A stretch of 64,000 bases of DNA. It comes from CAMDBL01 sp964498125. GTDB lineage: Bacteria; Pseudomonadota; Alphaproteobacteria; Rhizobiales; Hyphomicrobiaceae. Of this stretch, positions 8,127 through 15,922 are shown piece by piece (within the stretch, counting starts at the first letter, position 1; each line of letters starts with the position of its first letter). Position numbers and translations under genes: made by a program. The notes beneath the pieces were generated by a model that was not told where the DNA came from, ran no database searches, and worked only from the letters and a program-made list of their open reading frames with translations. The stretch spans positions 31,645 through 95,644 of the forward strand of contig CAZCGE010000097.1 in the NCBI GenBank assembly GCA_964498125.1, read 5' to 3'.

Positions 8127-8999
8127 ATGACTGCAACAATAGAAAATCGTGGCTATAAACTCGCCGGCGGCAACACTGGTGTGCTGCTCATTCATGGCCT
8201 GGGTGGTACGCCCATCGAAATGCGCTACATCGCGCTGGGGCTGGCCCGGGCCGGCCACACGGTGCATGTGCCACAGCTTGCCGGCCATTGCGGCACGCCT
8301 GAAGACATCATGCGCAGCACGTGGCGCGACTGGACGGCTTCGGTCGATGCCGCACTCGATGAATTGCGCACGCACTGCGATACGGTCATCGTCGGCGGAT
8401 TGTCCGCGGGCAGCGTCTTGGCTTTGGAAATTGCCGCACGCCGCCCCAAGGATGTCCAGGGCATCGCGCTCTATGCTCCGACCTTGTGGCTCAACGGCTG
8501 GTCGGTGCCGTGGTATGCGCCCTTCTTCCGGCTGGTCTATACCAAGTGGGTCGCCAATCGCATTCCGTTCATCGAGCGGGAGCCGTTTGGCATCAAGGAT
8601 CGTCGCCTGCGCGAGATCGTGGCGCAGGCGCTGAGTTCGGGCGACAGCTCGCAGGCGGGGCTATACTGCACGCCGGGTGGCACCATCCTGGAGCTGCGCC
8701 GGCTGGTGAACCGTCTGATGCCGAAATTCAAGATGATCACGCAGCCGGCGCTGATCATGCATCCGCGCGATGACGACCGTGCCGATATCGACAACGCGTT
8801 CCATCTGCAGCGGCATCTCGGCGGGATGGTGCACATGACGGTGCTGGACGACTGCTATCACATCATCACTGTCGATCGGCAGCGCGATGTGGTCGTGGAG
8901 CGGACCGCGGAGTTCGCCTCCTGGTTGATGGCGCGGATCGCCAAGGCAACCGGTTCGGCCACCCCTGTGCCAGCCAAGCAGCGCAACGCAGCCGCCTGA
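8127..8999 (+). CDS. Alpha/beta-fold hydrolase (carboxylesterase/lipase type)
   Basis: A 290-residue serine hydrolase. The oxyanion region LLIHGLGGTP, the nucleophile elbow GGLSAGS, an acid in MHPRDDDRAD and the histidine in DCYHIITVD make a full catalytic set. It resembles Est30-type carboxylesterases and monoacylglycerol lipases. I chose ATG at 8127 (MTATIENRGYK). The longer frame to 8046 has a low-complexity Ser/Asn-rich start. It lies 141 nt after the aminotransferase on the same strand and may belong to the same pathway, perhaps releasing an acyl group. The substrate is unknown. Confidence 0.88.
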   Translation: MTATIENRGYKLAGGNTGVLLIHGLGGTPIEMRYIALGLARAGHTVHVPQLAGHCGTPEDIMRSTWRDWTASVDAALDELRTHCDTVIVGGLSAGSVLALEIAARRPKDVQGIALYAPTLWLNGWSVPWYAPFFRLVYTKWVANRIPFIEREPFGIKDRRLREIVAQALSSGDSSQAGLYCTPGGTILELRRLVNRLMPKFKMITQPALIMHPRDDDRADIDNAFHLQRHLGGMVHMTVLDDCYHIITVDRQRDVVVERTAEFASWLMARIAKATGSATPVPAKQRNAAA

Positions 9000-9005
9000 G
9001 ACCGG

Positions 9006-9035
9006 CCGGGCAGGGAGCTTAAGCCTCCTGCCCGG
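9006..9035. terminator. Stem-loop between convergent genes
   Basis: CCGGGCAGG at 9006-9014 pairs with CCTGCCCGG ending at 9035, with GCTTAAGC between them. It sits just after the hydrolase stop and before the convergent DUF2147 gene, so it may terminate transcription. No T-run follows. Just beyond, 9053-9085 is a short run of CCCAGACG-like units. Confidence 0.5.
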
Positions 9036-9087
9036 GCCAAGCCAGCGTAATGACCAGACGCCCAGACGCCCAGATGCCCAGACGCTT

Positions 9088-9705
9088 TCAGCGCCGGGTG
9101 CTGGCTTGCGTATCCATGGCCGGCGGTGCGATTTCGCAGCGCGGATGGTTCGCTGACGCACGGGTCCATATGAAAGTCTCGCTGAGAAACTTCACGCCGA
9201 GGTAGCCTTTGACCTGCAGTCGGTCGGGAGCGCGCAGCCTGATTTCGACGTCGAAGGCCTTGCCTTGCTTTGGATCGTAGATCCAGCCCGTGTCCCAAGT
9301 GCTGACACCGATCGGCCTAAGCTCGCCGATAACCTGCAAGCCGCAGATCGCGCGCACGCGCAGGCTCGGGTTGGGATTATAGCCGTCCGTCAATGGCTTG
9401 CCAGCATTGTCGAGGGGCTGATGCAGCCACACGATCTGCCCGCACAGCAGGTCAATCCCGCACGGGGCGATCTCGATGGCGCCCTTTCCGGTGTCGTCGA
9501 TCCATATGCCGGCAACGTCGGGCAGTGGCGGCTGTGCCTGCTGCAGTGGGGCCTGCTGCGGCATCTGCTGCTGGCGAGATGCGGGTGGCGGCGGCTGTTT
9601 TTGCGGCTGAGCCTGCGCCGGGGCAATGGCCAAAAGCAGCGCGCAGCTCGCCAGGCCAGCGTGGCCTAAGTGGGGGCGGGCAACTGAATGGCGGTATGTG
9701 AGCAT
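9088..9705 (-). CDS. DUF2147 secreted protein
   Basis: A 205-residue exported protein. The N-terminus has a signal peptide (LASCALLLAIAPAQAQ) followed by a low-complexity Gln/Pro linker. The remaining domain, with GIWIDDTGKGAIEIAPCG, LCGQIVWL, WIYDPKQGK and KGYLGVKFLSETFIWTR, matches the DUF2147 pattern. A GAGAGG site 6 nt upstream supports the start at 9705. The function of DUF2147 proteins is unknown; many are periplasmic. The gene runs opposite to both neighbours, so it is probably a separate transcription unit. Confidence 0.9.
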   Translation of the reverse strand: MLTYRHSVARPHLGHAGLASCALLLAIAPAQAQPQKQPPPPASRQQQMPQQAPLQQAQPPLPDVAGIWIDDTGKGAIEIAPCGIDLLCGQIVWLHQPLDNAGKPLTDGYNPNPSLRVRAICGLQVIGELRPIGVSTWDTGWIYDPKQGKAFDVEIRLRAPDRLQVKGYLGVKFLSETFIWTRASANHPRCEIAPPAMDTQASTRR

Positions 9706-10048
9706 CGTGCCTCTCTAGATTTCAGTTGATCGTGCAACATATAAGTGATTCGCTGGCTGCGGCGAACCGGGAATGCGCGGCGGCAGCTTGGCGCCGGCAA
9801 AATTTCAGGTGCATACAATGGGGATAAGATATAAATTCAAGTAGAGTATGACCAAGATGTCATAAGTCGTTAAGGTTACTGAAGTAGCTCAAGCGTACCA
9901 TTGCCACTATATATGCCAAGGTTGTGCACCTTGTATGGCATGCGGCGGTGCGTCTGGAGCTTGGTCTGAGCCCGGGACGGGTTCGCACTCAGTGACCGGA
10001 AACGCAGTTCAAAGTCCGACTTCCTGGTTTGATAGGCGGCATCTCCCG
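9706..10048. promoter_or_regulatory. AT-rich region upstream of the ABC exporter
   Basis: A 343-nt gap between DUF2147 and the ABC permease, clearly more AT-rich than its flanks. It holds an imperfect inverted repeat around 9912-9942 (ATGCCAAGGT against a reversed ACCTTGTATGGCAT). No gene is visible. It probably carries the promoter for the three-gene exporter operon and that of the divergent gene. Confidence 0.45.
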
Positions 10049-11179
10049 ATGGTCTTTACATTGGCATTTCGCAATCTGTTTCACGACAGGATACGGCTGG
10101 CCGTTACCCTGGTCGGAATCCTGTTCTCGATTGTGCTGGTGGCGGTGCAACTCGGGCTCTACTCCGGCGCCAAGAAGATCATCATCGATATGATCGAAAA
10201 CGCCAATGGAGAGCTGTGGGTTACGACATACGGGGCCAAGAGCTTCGAGGAGGGCGGCCTCAACCTGACCGCGCGCGAGCGCCACGCGGCGCTTTCCACC
10301 CCTGGCGTCGCCAGCGTCGTGCCGTTGGTGGTGAGTTTCGCGGAGTGGCGCAAGCCCGGTGGCGGCAGCACCTCGGTCGTGGTCGTCGGTGCCGACCCCG
10401 ACGACGGCGGGCTGCAGCCTTGGAATGTCGTGCAGGGTGTCGTCGACTCGATCAAGATCCCGGACGGCGTTGCCATCGACCGTACCTATCTACAGGACCT
10501 CGGCGTCACGGCGTTGGGCGATCGTGCGCAAATCGAGAACGGGCGCGTGCGCGTCACGGCCATCACCGATGGCATCCGCTCGTTCACCATGGCGCCCTAT
10601 GTCTTCACCACGTCCAATCGGGCCCGTTCGCTGTTGGGGGCGCCGGCCGAGAATGCGACATTCCTGCTGGTCACCCTTGAACGGGGCGCCAATCGCGAGC
10701 TGGTGCGCGCAGCGCTTGCCGCGCGACTTGTCGGCACGGAAGTCCTGACCAAGGCCGAATTCCGCGATCGCAGCCTTAATCAGTGGCTGTTTTCCACCGG
10801 CGCTGGCGTCGCGCTCATTGGCGGCGCATTGCTCGGTCTGCTGGTTGGCACGGTGATTGTCGCCCAGACGCTCTACTCGAGCACCAAGGACCATTTGACC
10901 GAATTTGCCACATTGCGTGCACTTGGCTCATCCTCGGGCTATATACATCGGGTGATCCTCATCCAGGCCGGTCTCAGCGCCCTGGTTGGCTATGTGCTCG
11001 GCATGGGGATCGCCATCGTCGTGACGTTGTTCAGCGAGCAGACGGCGCTGCCGATCATCATGACGCCGGGCCTTGCCGCGTTCCTGTTCTCGATCACGTT
11101 GTTCATGTGTGCGGTCTCGGCCATATCGGCCATTGTCAAGGTGACCAAAATCGATCCCGCCATGGTGTTCAGTCGATGA
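10049..11179 (+). CDS. ABC transporter permease, FtsX/DevC-like
   Basis: A 376-residue permease with one N-terminal membrane helix (LAVTLVGILFSIVLVAVQLGLY), a large periplasmic domain (about residues 50-240) and three C-terminal helices. This is the FtsX/MacB topology. Its overall pattern resembles DevC, the permease of the DevBCA exporters first known from cyanobacterial glycolipid export. I chose ATG at 10049 (MVFTLAFRNLFHDR); the longer frame adds an unlikely leader. Its stop overlaps the ATPase start by ATGA. Confidence 0.9.
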   Translation: MVFTLAFRNLFHDRIRLAVTLVGILFSIVLVAVQLGLYSGAKKIIIDMIENANGELWVTTYGAKSFEEGGLNLTARERHAALSTPGVASVVPLVVSFAEWRKPGGGSTSVVVVGADPDDGGLQPWNVVQGVVDSIKIPDGVAIDRTYLQDLGVTALGDRAQIENGRVRVTAITDGIRSFTMAPYVFTTSNRARSLLGAPAENATFLLVTLERGANRELVRAALAARLVGTEVLTKAEFRDRSLNQWLFSTGAGVALIGGALLGLLVGTVIVAQTLYSSTKDHLTEFATLRALGSSSGYIHRVILIQAGLSALVGYVLGMGIAIVVTLFSEQTALPIIMTPGLAAFLFSITLFMCAVSAISAIVKVTKIDPAMVFSR

Positions 11180-11937
11180 CACGACAGGCCATTGTCGAAG
11201 CCAGAAATGTCGTCAAGACGCTGGGCGTGGGCGCCGGCCAGGTCACCGCCTTGAAGGGTGTCGACCTCACCGTCCGCACCGGCGAGCTGACGCTGTTGAT
11301 GGGTCCGTCAGGTAGCGGCAAGACCACGCTGCTGTCGATCCTCGGCTGCATCTTGTCGCCGACCTCGGGCGAGGTGCAGTTGGCTGGTGAAAATACCAGT
11401 GGGCTTAATCCAGAACAGCTGGCCGGGCTGCGCCGTCGCAATATCGGTTTCATCTTCCAGTCCTACAACCTGTTTCCGACGCTGACGGCGCTCGAGAACG
11501 TGCGCATTGCGCTCGACGTCAGGGGCCAGCCGGCTGCCGAGGCCAAGCGCCGGGCCGAGGAGGCCTTGAAGGAAGTCGGGCTCGGCCACCGCCTGCACAG
11601 CTTTCCGCGCGCCATGAGCGGCGGCGAGCAGCAGCGCGTTGCGGTGGCGCGGGCGCTGGCGGGCGAGCCGAAGCTGATCCTTGCCGACGAGCCGACGGCC
11701 GCACTCGACAGTGAGAACGGACAAGCGGTGATGGCGCTGATCGCCGAACTGGCCAAGGACGAACGGCGCGCGGTGCTGGTTGTGACACACGACCCGCGAA
11801 TCGTCGCATATGCTGACCGTGTGATCCGCATCGAGGACGGCCGTATCGTCAGCGAGAGCAATAATGATGATTTGCAGGGGCGGGCCGAGGTGACCGAGTT
11901 CAAGGACATGAAGAGAAAGCGGAAATTGCATGCCTAA
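11176..11937 (+). CDS. ABC transporter ATP-binding protein, DevA/MacB-like
   Basis: A 253-residue ATPase with Walker A GPSGSGKTTLL, Q-loop FQSYNLFPTLTALENV, signature MSGGEQQRVAVARAL, Walker B LILADEPTAALD and switch histidine VVTHDPR. It belongs to the MacB/LolD-like group that drives FtsX-type permeases. Its start overlaps the permease stop and its end overlaps the next gene by 8 nt, so the three genes form a tight operon encoding one exporter. Confidence 0.95.
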   Translation: MTRQAIVEARNVVKTLGVGAGQVTALKGVDLTVRTGELTLLMGPSGSGKTTLLSILGCILSPTSGEVQLAGENTSGLNPEQLAGLRRRNIGFIFQSYNLFPTLTALENVRIALDVRGQPAAEAKRRAEEALKEVGLGHRLHSFPRAMSGGEQQRVAVARALAGEPKLILADEPTAALDSENGQAVMALIAELAKDERRAVLVVTHDPRIVAYADRVIRIEDGRIVSESNNDDLQGRAEVTEFKDMKRKRKLHA

Positions 11938-13063
11938 GCTCGATTCTTCGACGTTCACCCTGATGCTGGCTGCACTTCTGGCTGGCGGCGTGGGCATGGC
12001 CGTGACCATGGAACCCTGGAAGACGCTGCGCGAAAAGACCGAAAGCGCCAAGCAATCCTCCGCCGCGGTTCAGTCGAAGCAGCCAGTGGCGTCGGCGGTG
12101 ACGGTGCAGCCCAAGGCCATGTGGGTGGCATCGGCTTCCGGTCGTGTCGAACCCATGGGTGGCGAGGTCAGGATTGGCCCGCAATCGGCCGGCCGCGTCG
12201 TCAAGGTCGCCGCAAGCATGAACGAGCAGGTGCGATCCGGCGCCGTGCTGTTGCGCCTGGATGATACGGATCTTTTTACGCGCCATGCCGCCATCGAAGC
12301 CGAGGCTGCCGTGCGCAAGCGCGAACGCGACGCCGAGACTGTGCAGCGCGGCGCCCTGGAGCGGCGCCAGGCGGAAGATGCGGTGGCTCTGGCCGAACGT
12401 GCCGCGTTCCAGTTGCGGATTGATCTCGATGTGGCCACGGAAGCGCGCCGGGCCGGCAAGATCACGCTGGAAGAGCTGAGCAAGGCCCATGACGCCCTGG
12501 CGGCCACGCGCGATAAGCTGGAGGTGGATCGCGCCACGCTGCGCCGTGTGCAGGGCCAGGCGAACATGCCGCTGCCGACCCGGCTCGAGGCGGCGTTGAC
12601 GGGATCACGCTCGGAGTTGAGCCTAGCCGAATCCGCGATCGAGCGCACGCGCATCCGCGCGCCATTCAATGGCACGGTGCTGCAGATCAACGCCAAGGTT
12701 GGCGAGACCGTGGCGCCGGGCACCGAATTACCGATCCTGCTTTTCGGCGACCTCTCCCGCCTGCAGGTCCGCGCCGAGGTCGAGGAGCGCGATGTCGCCA
12801 AGATCCGCTTGGGTCAGGGCGTCGTGGTGCGATCGGACGCCTACCCCAATCGCGACTTCGCGGGGCAGGTCACCGTCCTCGCCCAATCCCTGGCCGCGCC
12901 GCGCCTGGCCAACCGGGGTCCGCGCCGGCCGAGCGATGTGGACGTGCTCGAGGTCGTCGTCACACTCGATGGCCAGCCGCCGGTGCTGCCGGGCATGCGC
13001 GTCGACGTCTTCTTCAAGCCCGACGCCACCGTGCAGAGCGGGCCGGGCGGACGGGCGAACTGA
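11930..13063 (+). CDS. HlyD-family periplasmic adaptor, DevB-like
   Basis: A 377-residue membrane-fusion protein. It has an N-terminal membrane anchor (LMLAALLAGGVGMAVTM), a split lipoyl domain (ASGRVEPMGGEV with SAGRVVKVAASMNEQVRSG, and APFNGTVLQINAKVGETVAPGTELP) and a long helical hairpin between the halves. It would link the inner-membrane ABC pump to an outer-membrane channel, which is not encoded here. The order permease-ATPase-adaptor differs from cyanobacterial devBCA. The cargo is unknown. The upstream phosphatase/aminotransferase/hydrolase genes are candidates for making it. Confidence 0.93.
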   Translation: MPKLDSSTFTLMLAALLAGGVGMAVTMEPWKTLREKTESAKQSSAAVQSKQPVASAVTVQPKAMWVASASGRVEPMGGEVRIGPQSAGRVVKVAASMNEQVRSGAVLLRLDDTDLFTRHAAIEAEAAVRKRERDAETVQRGALERRQAEDAVALAERAAFQLRIDLDVATEARRAGKITLEELSKAHDALAATRDKLEVDRATLRRVQGQANMPLPTRLEAALTGSRSELSLAESAIERTRIRAPFNGTVLQINAKVGETVAPGTELPILLFGDLSRLQVRAEVEERDVAKIRLGQGVVVRSDAYPNRDFAGQVTVLAQSLAAPRLANRGPRRPSDVDVLEVVVTLDGQPPVLPGMRVDVFFKPDATVQSGPGGRAN

Positions 13064-13091
13064 CGCCCCGATCGGTCACGCAATCGCGCCG

Positions 13092-13670
13092 TCAGATGGG
13101 GAATTCCAGGATGCCCCGATAGACATCCGCCAGCGGGATGGCAAGGCCTGGCGCGGCGATAGCGATGACGTCGTCGCGCTGGTCGAGTTCGATCGGCAGG
13201 CGCGGGAAGGTGCGATCCCCGCCCGCGGCGCGTTGCCATATGGTGACGCGCGGCTCGTCCTGGCTGGCGACGATGTAGGCTTCGAGCGAGGCGAGGCTCA
13301 TGTACTCGGCCGGCTTGACGACGAGGTCGAGGGTAACGGAGGACGGCGAGATGATCTCGATGACGACCGCGGGGGTTGTCGTCGCCAACGCCCCTGACGG
13401 TAGACCGAGTGCCTGGACTACGACGTCGGGGTAACGCACCCGATTGCCGACATCGACGGCAAATCCCGGCGGCAAGACGGCCCAGTGCGTTACATCGAGT
13501 TGTCGGCCCAAGAGGGCTTGAAATGATGAAATCAGCCGGTAATGCGTGAACGTCCCGCCCGTCATCTGCTGCACGACGCGGCCTCCCTCCAGCTCGTAGC
13601 GCCCGTCCTGCCGCTCGACCCAGCGCAGGAAGGTCTCCTTGTCCATCGTCAGGTCGAGAGGGGCGTTCAT
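13092..13670 (-). CDS. Uma2-family (DUF820) putative endonuclease
   Basis: A 192-residue protein of the Uma2/DUF820 type, a restriction-endonuclease-like fold of unknown role that is common in multicopy. Visible features are the N-terminal TFLRWVERQDGRYELEGGRVV, the core YPDVVVQALG and VVIEIISPSS (a PD...ExK-like arrangement with D and E), and a C-terminal IAIAAPGLAIPLADVYRGI. A diverged paralogue follows at 13762, so this is a tandem pair. No partner gene identifies a function. Confidence 0.88.
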   Translation of the reverse strand: MNAPLDLTMDKETFLRWVERQDGRYELEGGRVVQQMTGGTFTHYRLISSFQALLGRQLDVTHWAVLPPGFAVDVGNRVRYPDVVVQALGLPSGALATTTPAVVIEIISPSSVTLDLVVKPAEYMSLASLEAYIVASQDEPRVTIWQRAAGGDRTFPRLPIELDQRDDVIAIAAPGLAIPLADVYRGILEFPI

Positions 13671-13761
13671 GACAGAATGACTCTTGCGTTCAGCTTGGCG
13701 ACCGTGAATTCCCTGGTCGTGCCATACCGTGGCGGCGGCGCCGCGAAAGGGTCTCCCCGCT

Positions 13762-14349
13762 TCAGGGGCCGCGGATGCCGCGGTAGATCTCTTCCAGCGG
13801 CAGTACGATATCGAGGCTCGTCACGGCGATGACCTGATCGCGACCGGCGATCTCGGCGGGCACCCGCGGGAAGGATCTCGCGGCATCGGGCGCGTCCTTG
13901 GTCCGTACCGGCCGTTGCCATATCCAGCAAATCGGCTCGTCCTGACTGGCGACGATGCAAGCCTCCAGCGAGGGAAAAGTCAGGTACTCGGTCGGCTTCT
14001 GTGTCAAATCAATACCGACGGAGAAGGCCGACAGAACCTCGATGAGCAGGATCGGCGACTGCGAGCGGCGGCCCTGCCAGTCGTCCTCGACCGGTTCGAC
14101 GAGTACGTCGGGGAAGCGCGTAAACGTCGGTCTCTGCACACCGAAGTCGGACCGATGCACGGTCCACAGCCGGTCATCGAGGCGCGTTCGAAGTGCGAAA
14201 TCGAAACGGCCGGCGATCACCGAGTGCGCCCGCGTGACGTTGACCATCTGCACGACGCGGCCCTCCTTCCACTCGTACTTGCCCTGCTGGTTGTCGAGCC
14301 AGCGGTCGAAGGCGGCCTGGTCCAGTCTCAGCTCGAAACGTGCATTCAT
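13762..14349 (-). CDS. Uma2-family (DUF820) putative endonuclease, second copy
   Basis: A 195-residue paralogue of the neighbouring Uma2 gene. It shares the LRLDQAAFDRWLDNQQGKYE-type N-terminus, the FPDVLVEPVE and ILLIEVLSAFS core, and the SLEACIVASQDEPICWIWQR region. The two proteins are clearly related but well diverged, so the duplication is not recent. The 91-nt spacer between them has no gene. Function unknown. Confidence 0.87.
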   Translation of the reverse strand: MNARFELRLDQAAFDRWLDNQQGKYEWKEGRVVQMVNVTRAHSVIAGRFDFALRTRLDDRLWTVHRSDFGVQRPTFTRFPDVLVEPVEDDWQGRRSQSPILLIEVLSAFSVGIDLTQKPTEYLTFPSLEACIVASQDEPICWIWQRPVRTKDAPDAARSFPRVPAEIAGRDQVIAVTSLDIVLPLEEIYRGIRGP

Positions 14350-14403
14350 CGTGTTGCTCCTGGCGCTTGAACCTACCAGCAGTCTGCCGGCGGCTCAATG
14401 TGC

Positions 14404-15711
14404 TCACGCCTTGCCGAACACGCGCTGGAAGATCGTGTCGACGTGCTTCAGGTGGTAGCCGAGGTCGAACATGGCTTCGAGTTCCCGCGGCTCGAGCCAT
14501 TTGCTCACGTCGGGGTCGGCCTTCAGCTCGGTGAGGAAGTCGCGGCCCTGCTCCCACGTCTTCATGGCATTGCGCTGCACCAGCGCGTAGGCGTCCTCGC
14601 GCGACGAGCCGGCCTGCGTCAGCGCCAGCAGCACGCGCTGGGAATTGTGCAAGCCCCCCAGCCGGTCGAGATTCTTGCGCATGTTCTCCGGATAGATCAC
14701 CAGCTTCTCGATGACGCCGGCAAGGCGGTTCAAGGCGAAATCCAGCGTCACCGTTGCGTCAGGCCCGATCATGCGCTCGACCGAGGAGTGCGAGATATCC
14801 CGCTCGTGCCACAACGCCACGTTCTCCATGGCCGGCAGGCAATAAGCGCGCACCATGCGGGCGAGGCCGGTCAGGTTCTCGCTGAGCACCGGATTGCGCT
14901 TGTGCGGCATCGCCGAGGAGCCCTTCTGGCCCGGCGAGAAGAATTCCTCCGCCTCCAGCACCTCGGTGCGTTGCAGATGGCGGATCTCGATCGCCAGCCG
15001 CTCCATCGAGGAGGCGACGACGGCCAGCGTGGCGAAATACATGGCGTGCCGATCGCGCGGGATCACCTGCGTCGAGACCGGCTCCGGCGCCAGCCCGAGC
15101 TTGTCCGCGACGTAGGCTTCGACGCGCGGATCGATGTTGGCGAAGGTGCCGATGGCGCCGGAGATGGCGCAGGTGGCCACCTCCTTGCGCGCCGCCAGCA
15201 GGCGCTTGCGGCCGCGCGCGAATTCAGCGTAGGCAGTGGCCAGCTTGACGCCAAAAGTGGTCGGCTCGGCATGGATGCCGTGGCTGCGGCCGATGGTCGG
15301 CGTCGACTTGTGCTCGAAGGCGCGGGCTTTCAGCGCCGCCAGCAGGCGATCGACATCGGCGATCAGCAGGTCGCTCGCACGCACCAACTGCACATTGAAG
15401 CAGGTGTCGAGCACGTCGGACGATGTCAGCCCCAAATGCACGAAGCGCGCCTCGGGCCCAACGTGCTCGGCCAGATGCGTCAGGAAGGCGATGACGTCGT
15501 GCTTGGTGACGCGCTCGATCTCGTCGATGCGGGCGACGTCGAATGTCGCCGCCTTGCCCTTCTCCCAGATGGCGGCTGCCGCCTCCTTCGGGATCTGGCC
15601 GAGCTCGGCCATGGCCGAGGCCGCATGCGCCTCGATCTCGAACCAGATCCGAAAGCGGGTCTCTGGTTCCCAGATGGCGGTCATCTCGGGGCGTGAATAG
15701 CGGGGGATCAT
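14404..15711 (-). CDS. purB: Adenylosuccinate lyase
   Basis: PurB cleaves SAICAR and adenylosuccinate, releasing fumarate, in purine synthesis. The 435-residue protein is the usual length. It has the fumarase/aspartase superfamily signature GSSAMPHKRNPVLSEN, the catalytic histidine region TIGRSHGIHAEP, and an N-terminus IPRYSRPEMTAIWEPETRF typical of alphaproteobacterial PurB. It lies downstream of the DGR on the same strand, separated by a strong inverted repeat. Confidence 0.97.
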   Translation of the reverse strand: MIPRYSRPEMTAIWEPETRFRIWFEIEAHAASAMAELGQIPKEAAAAIWEKGKAATFDVARIDEIERVTKHDVIAFLTHLAEHVGPEARFVHLGLTSSDVLDTCFNVQLVRASDLLIADVDRLLAALKARAFEHKSTPTIGRSHGIHAEPTTFGVKLATAYAEFARGRKRLLAARKEVATCAISGAIGTFANIDPRVEAYVADKLGLAPEPVSTQVIPRDRHAMYFATLAVVASSMERLAIEIRHLQRTEVLEAEEFFSPGQKGSSAMPHKRNPVLSENLTGLARMVRAYCLPAMENVALWHERDISHSSVERMIGPDATVTLDFALNRLAGVIEKLVIYPENMRKNLDRLGGLHNSQRVLLALTQAGSSREDAYALVQRNAMKTWEQGRDFLTELKADPDVSKWLEPRELEAMFDLGYHLKHVDTIFQRVFGKA

Positions 15712-15808
15712 GGGGCGGGTCCGATGCTCGCGATGTTACGCGAGAAGCCCTAACAGAGGCATAGGGCTGGGGCAAACGGGGTTGGTTGGCGATATACCGA
15801 TCAGATCA

Positions 15809-15852
15809 GCGGCGCCTGTCGGAGCCCATATGTCTCCCAGGACAGGCGCCGC
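15809..15852. terminator. 12-bp inverted repeat between the DGR and purB
   Basis: GCGGCGCCTGTC at 15809-15820 is perfectly complementary to GACAGGCGCCGC at 15841-15852. GGAG/CTCC can extend the pairing into the 20-nt loop. It lies 71 nt after the reverse transcriptase stop. It may end the DGR transcript or shape the 3' end of the template RNA. There is no T-run. Confidence 0.6.
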
Positions 15853-15922
15853 CGTGGTCATGCGCGCCGACGCCAACTTAATGGCGGCCGCATCCGTGCT
15901 CATCATGGACAGCCCTGGACGC

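Noticed and set aside
9053..9085. Short CCCAGACG tandem units as a CRISPR or VNTR
   Set aside because: The units are only about 8 nt with no spacers, and only four are present. They are too small to call more than a microrepeat.
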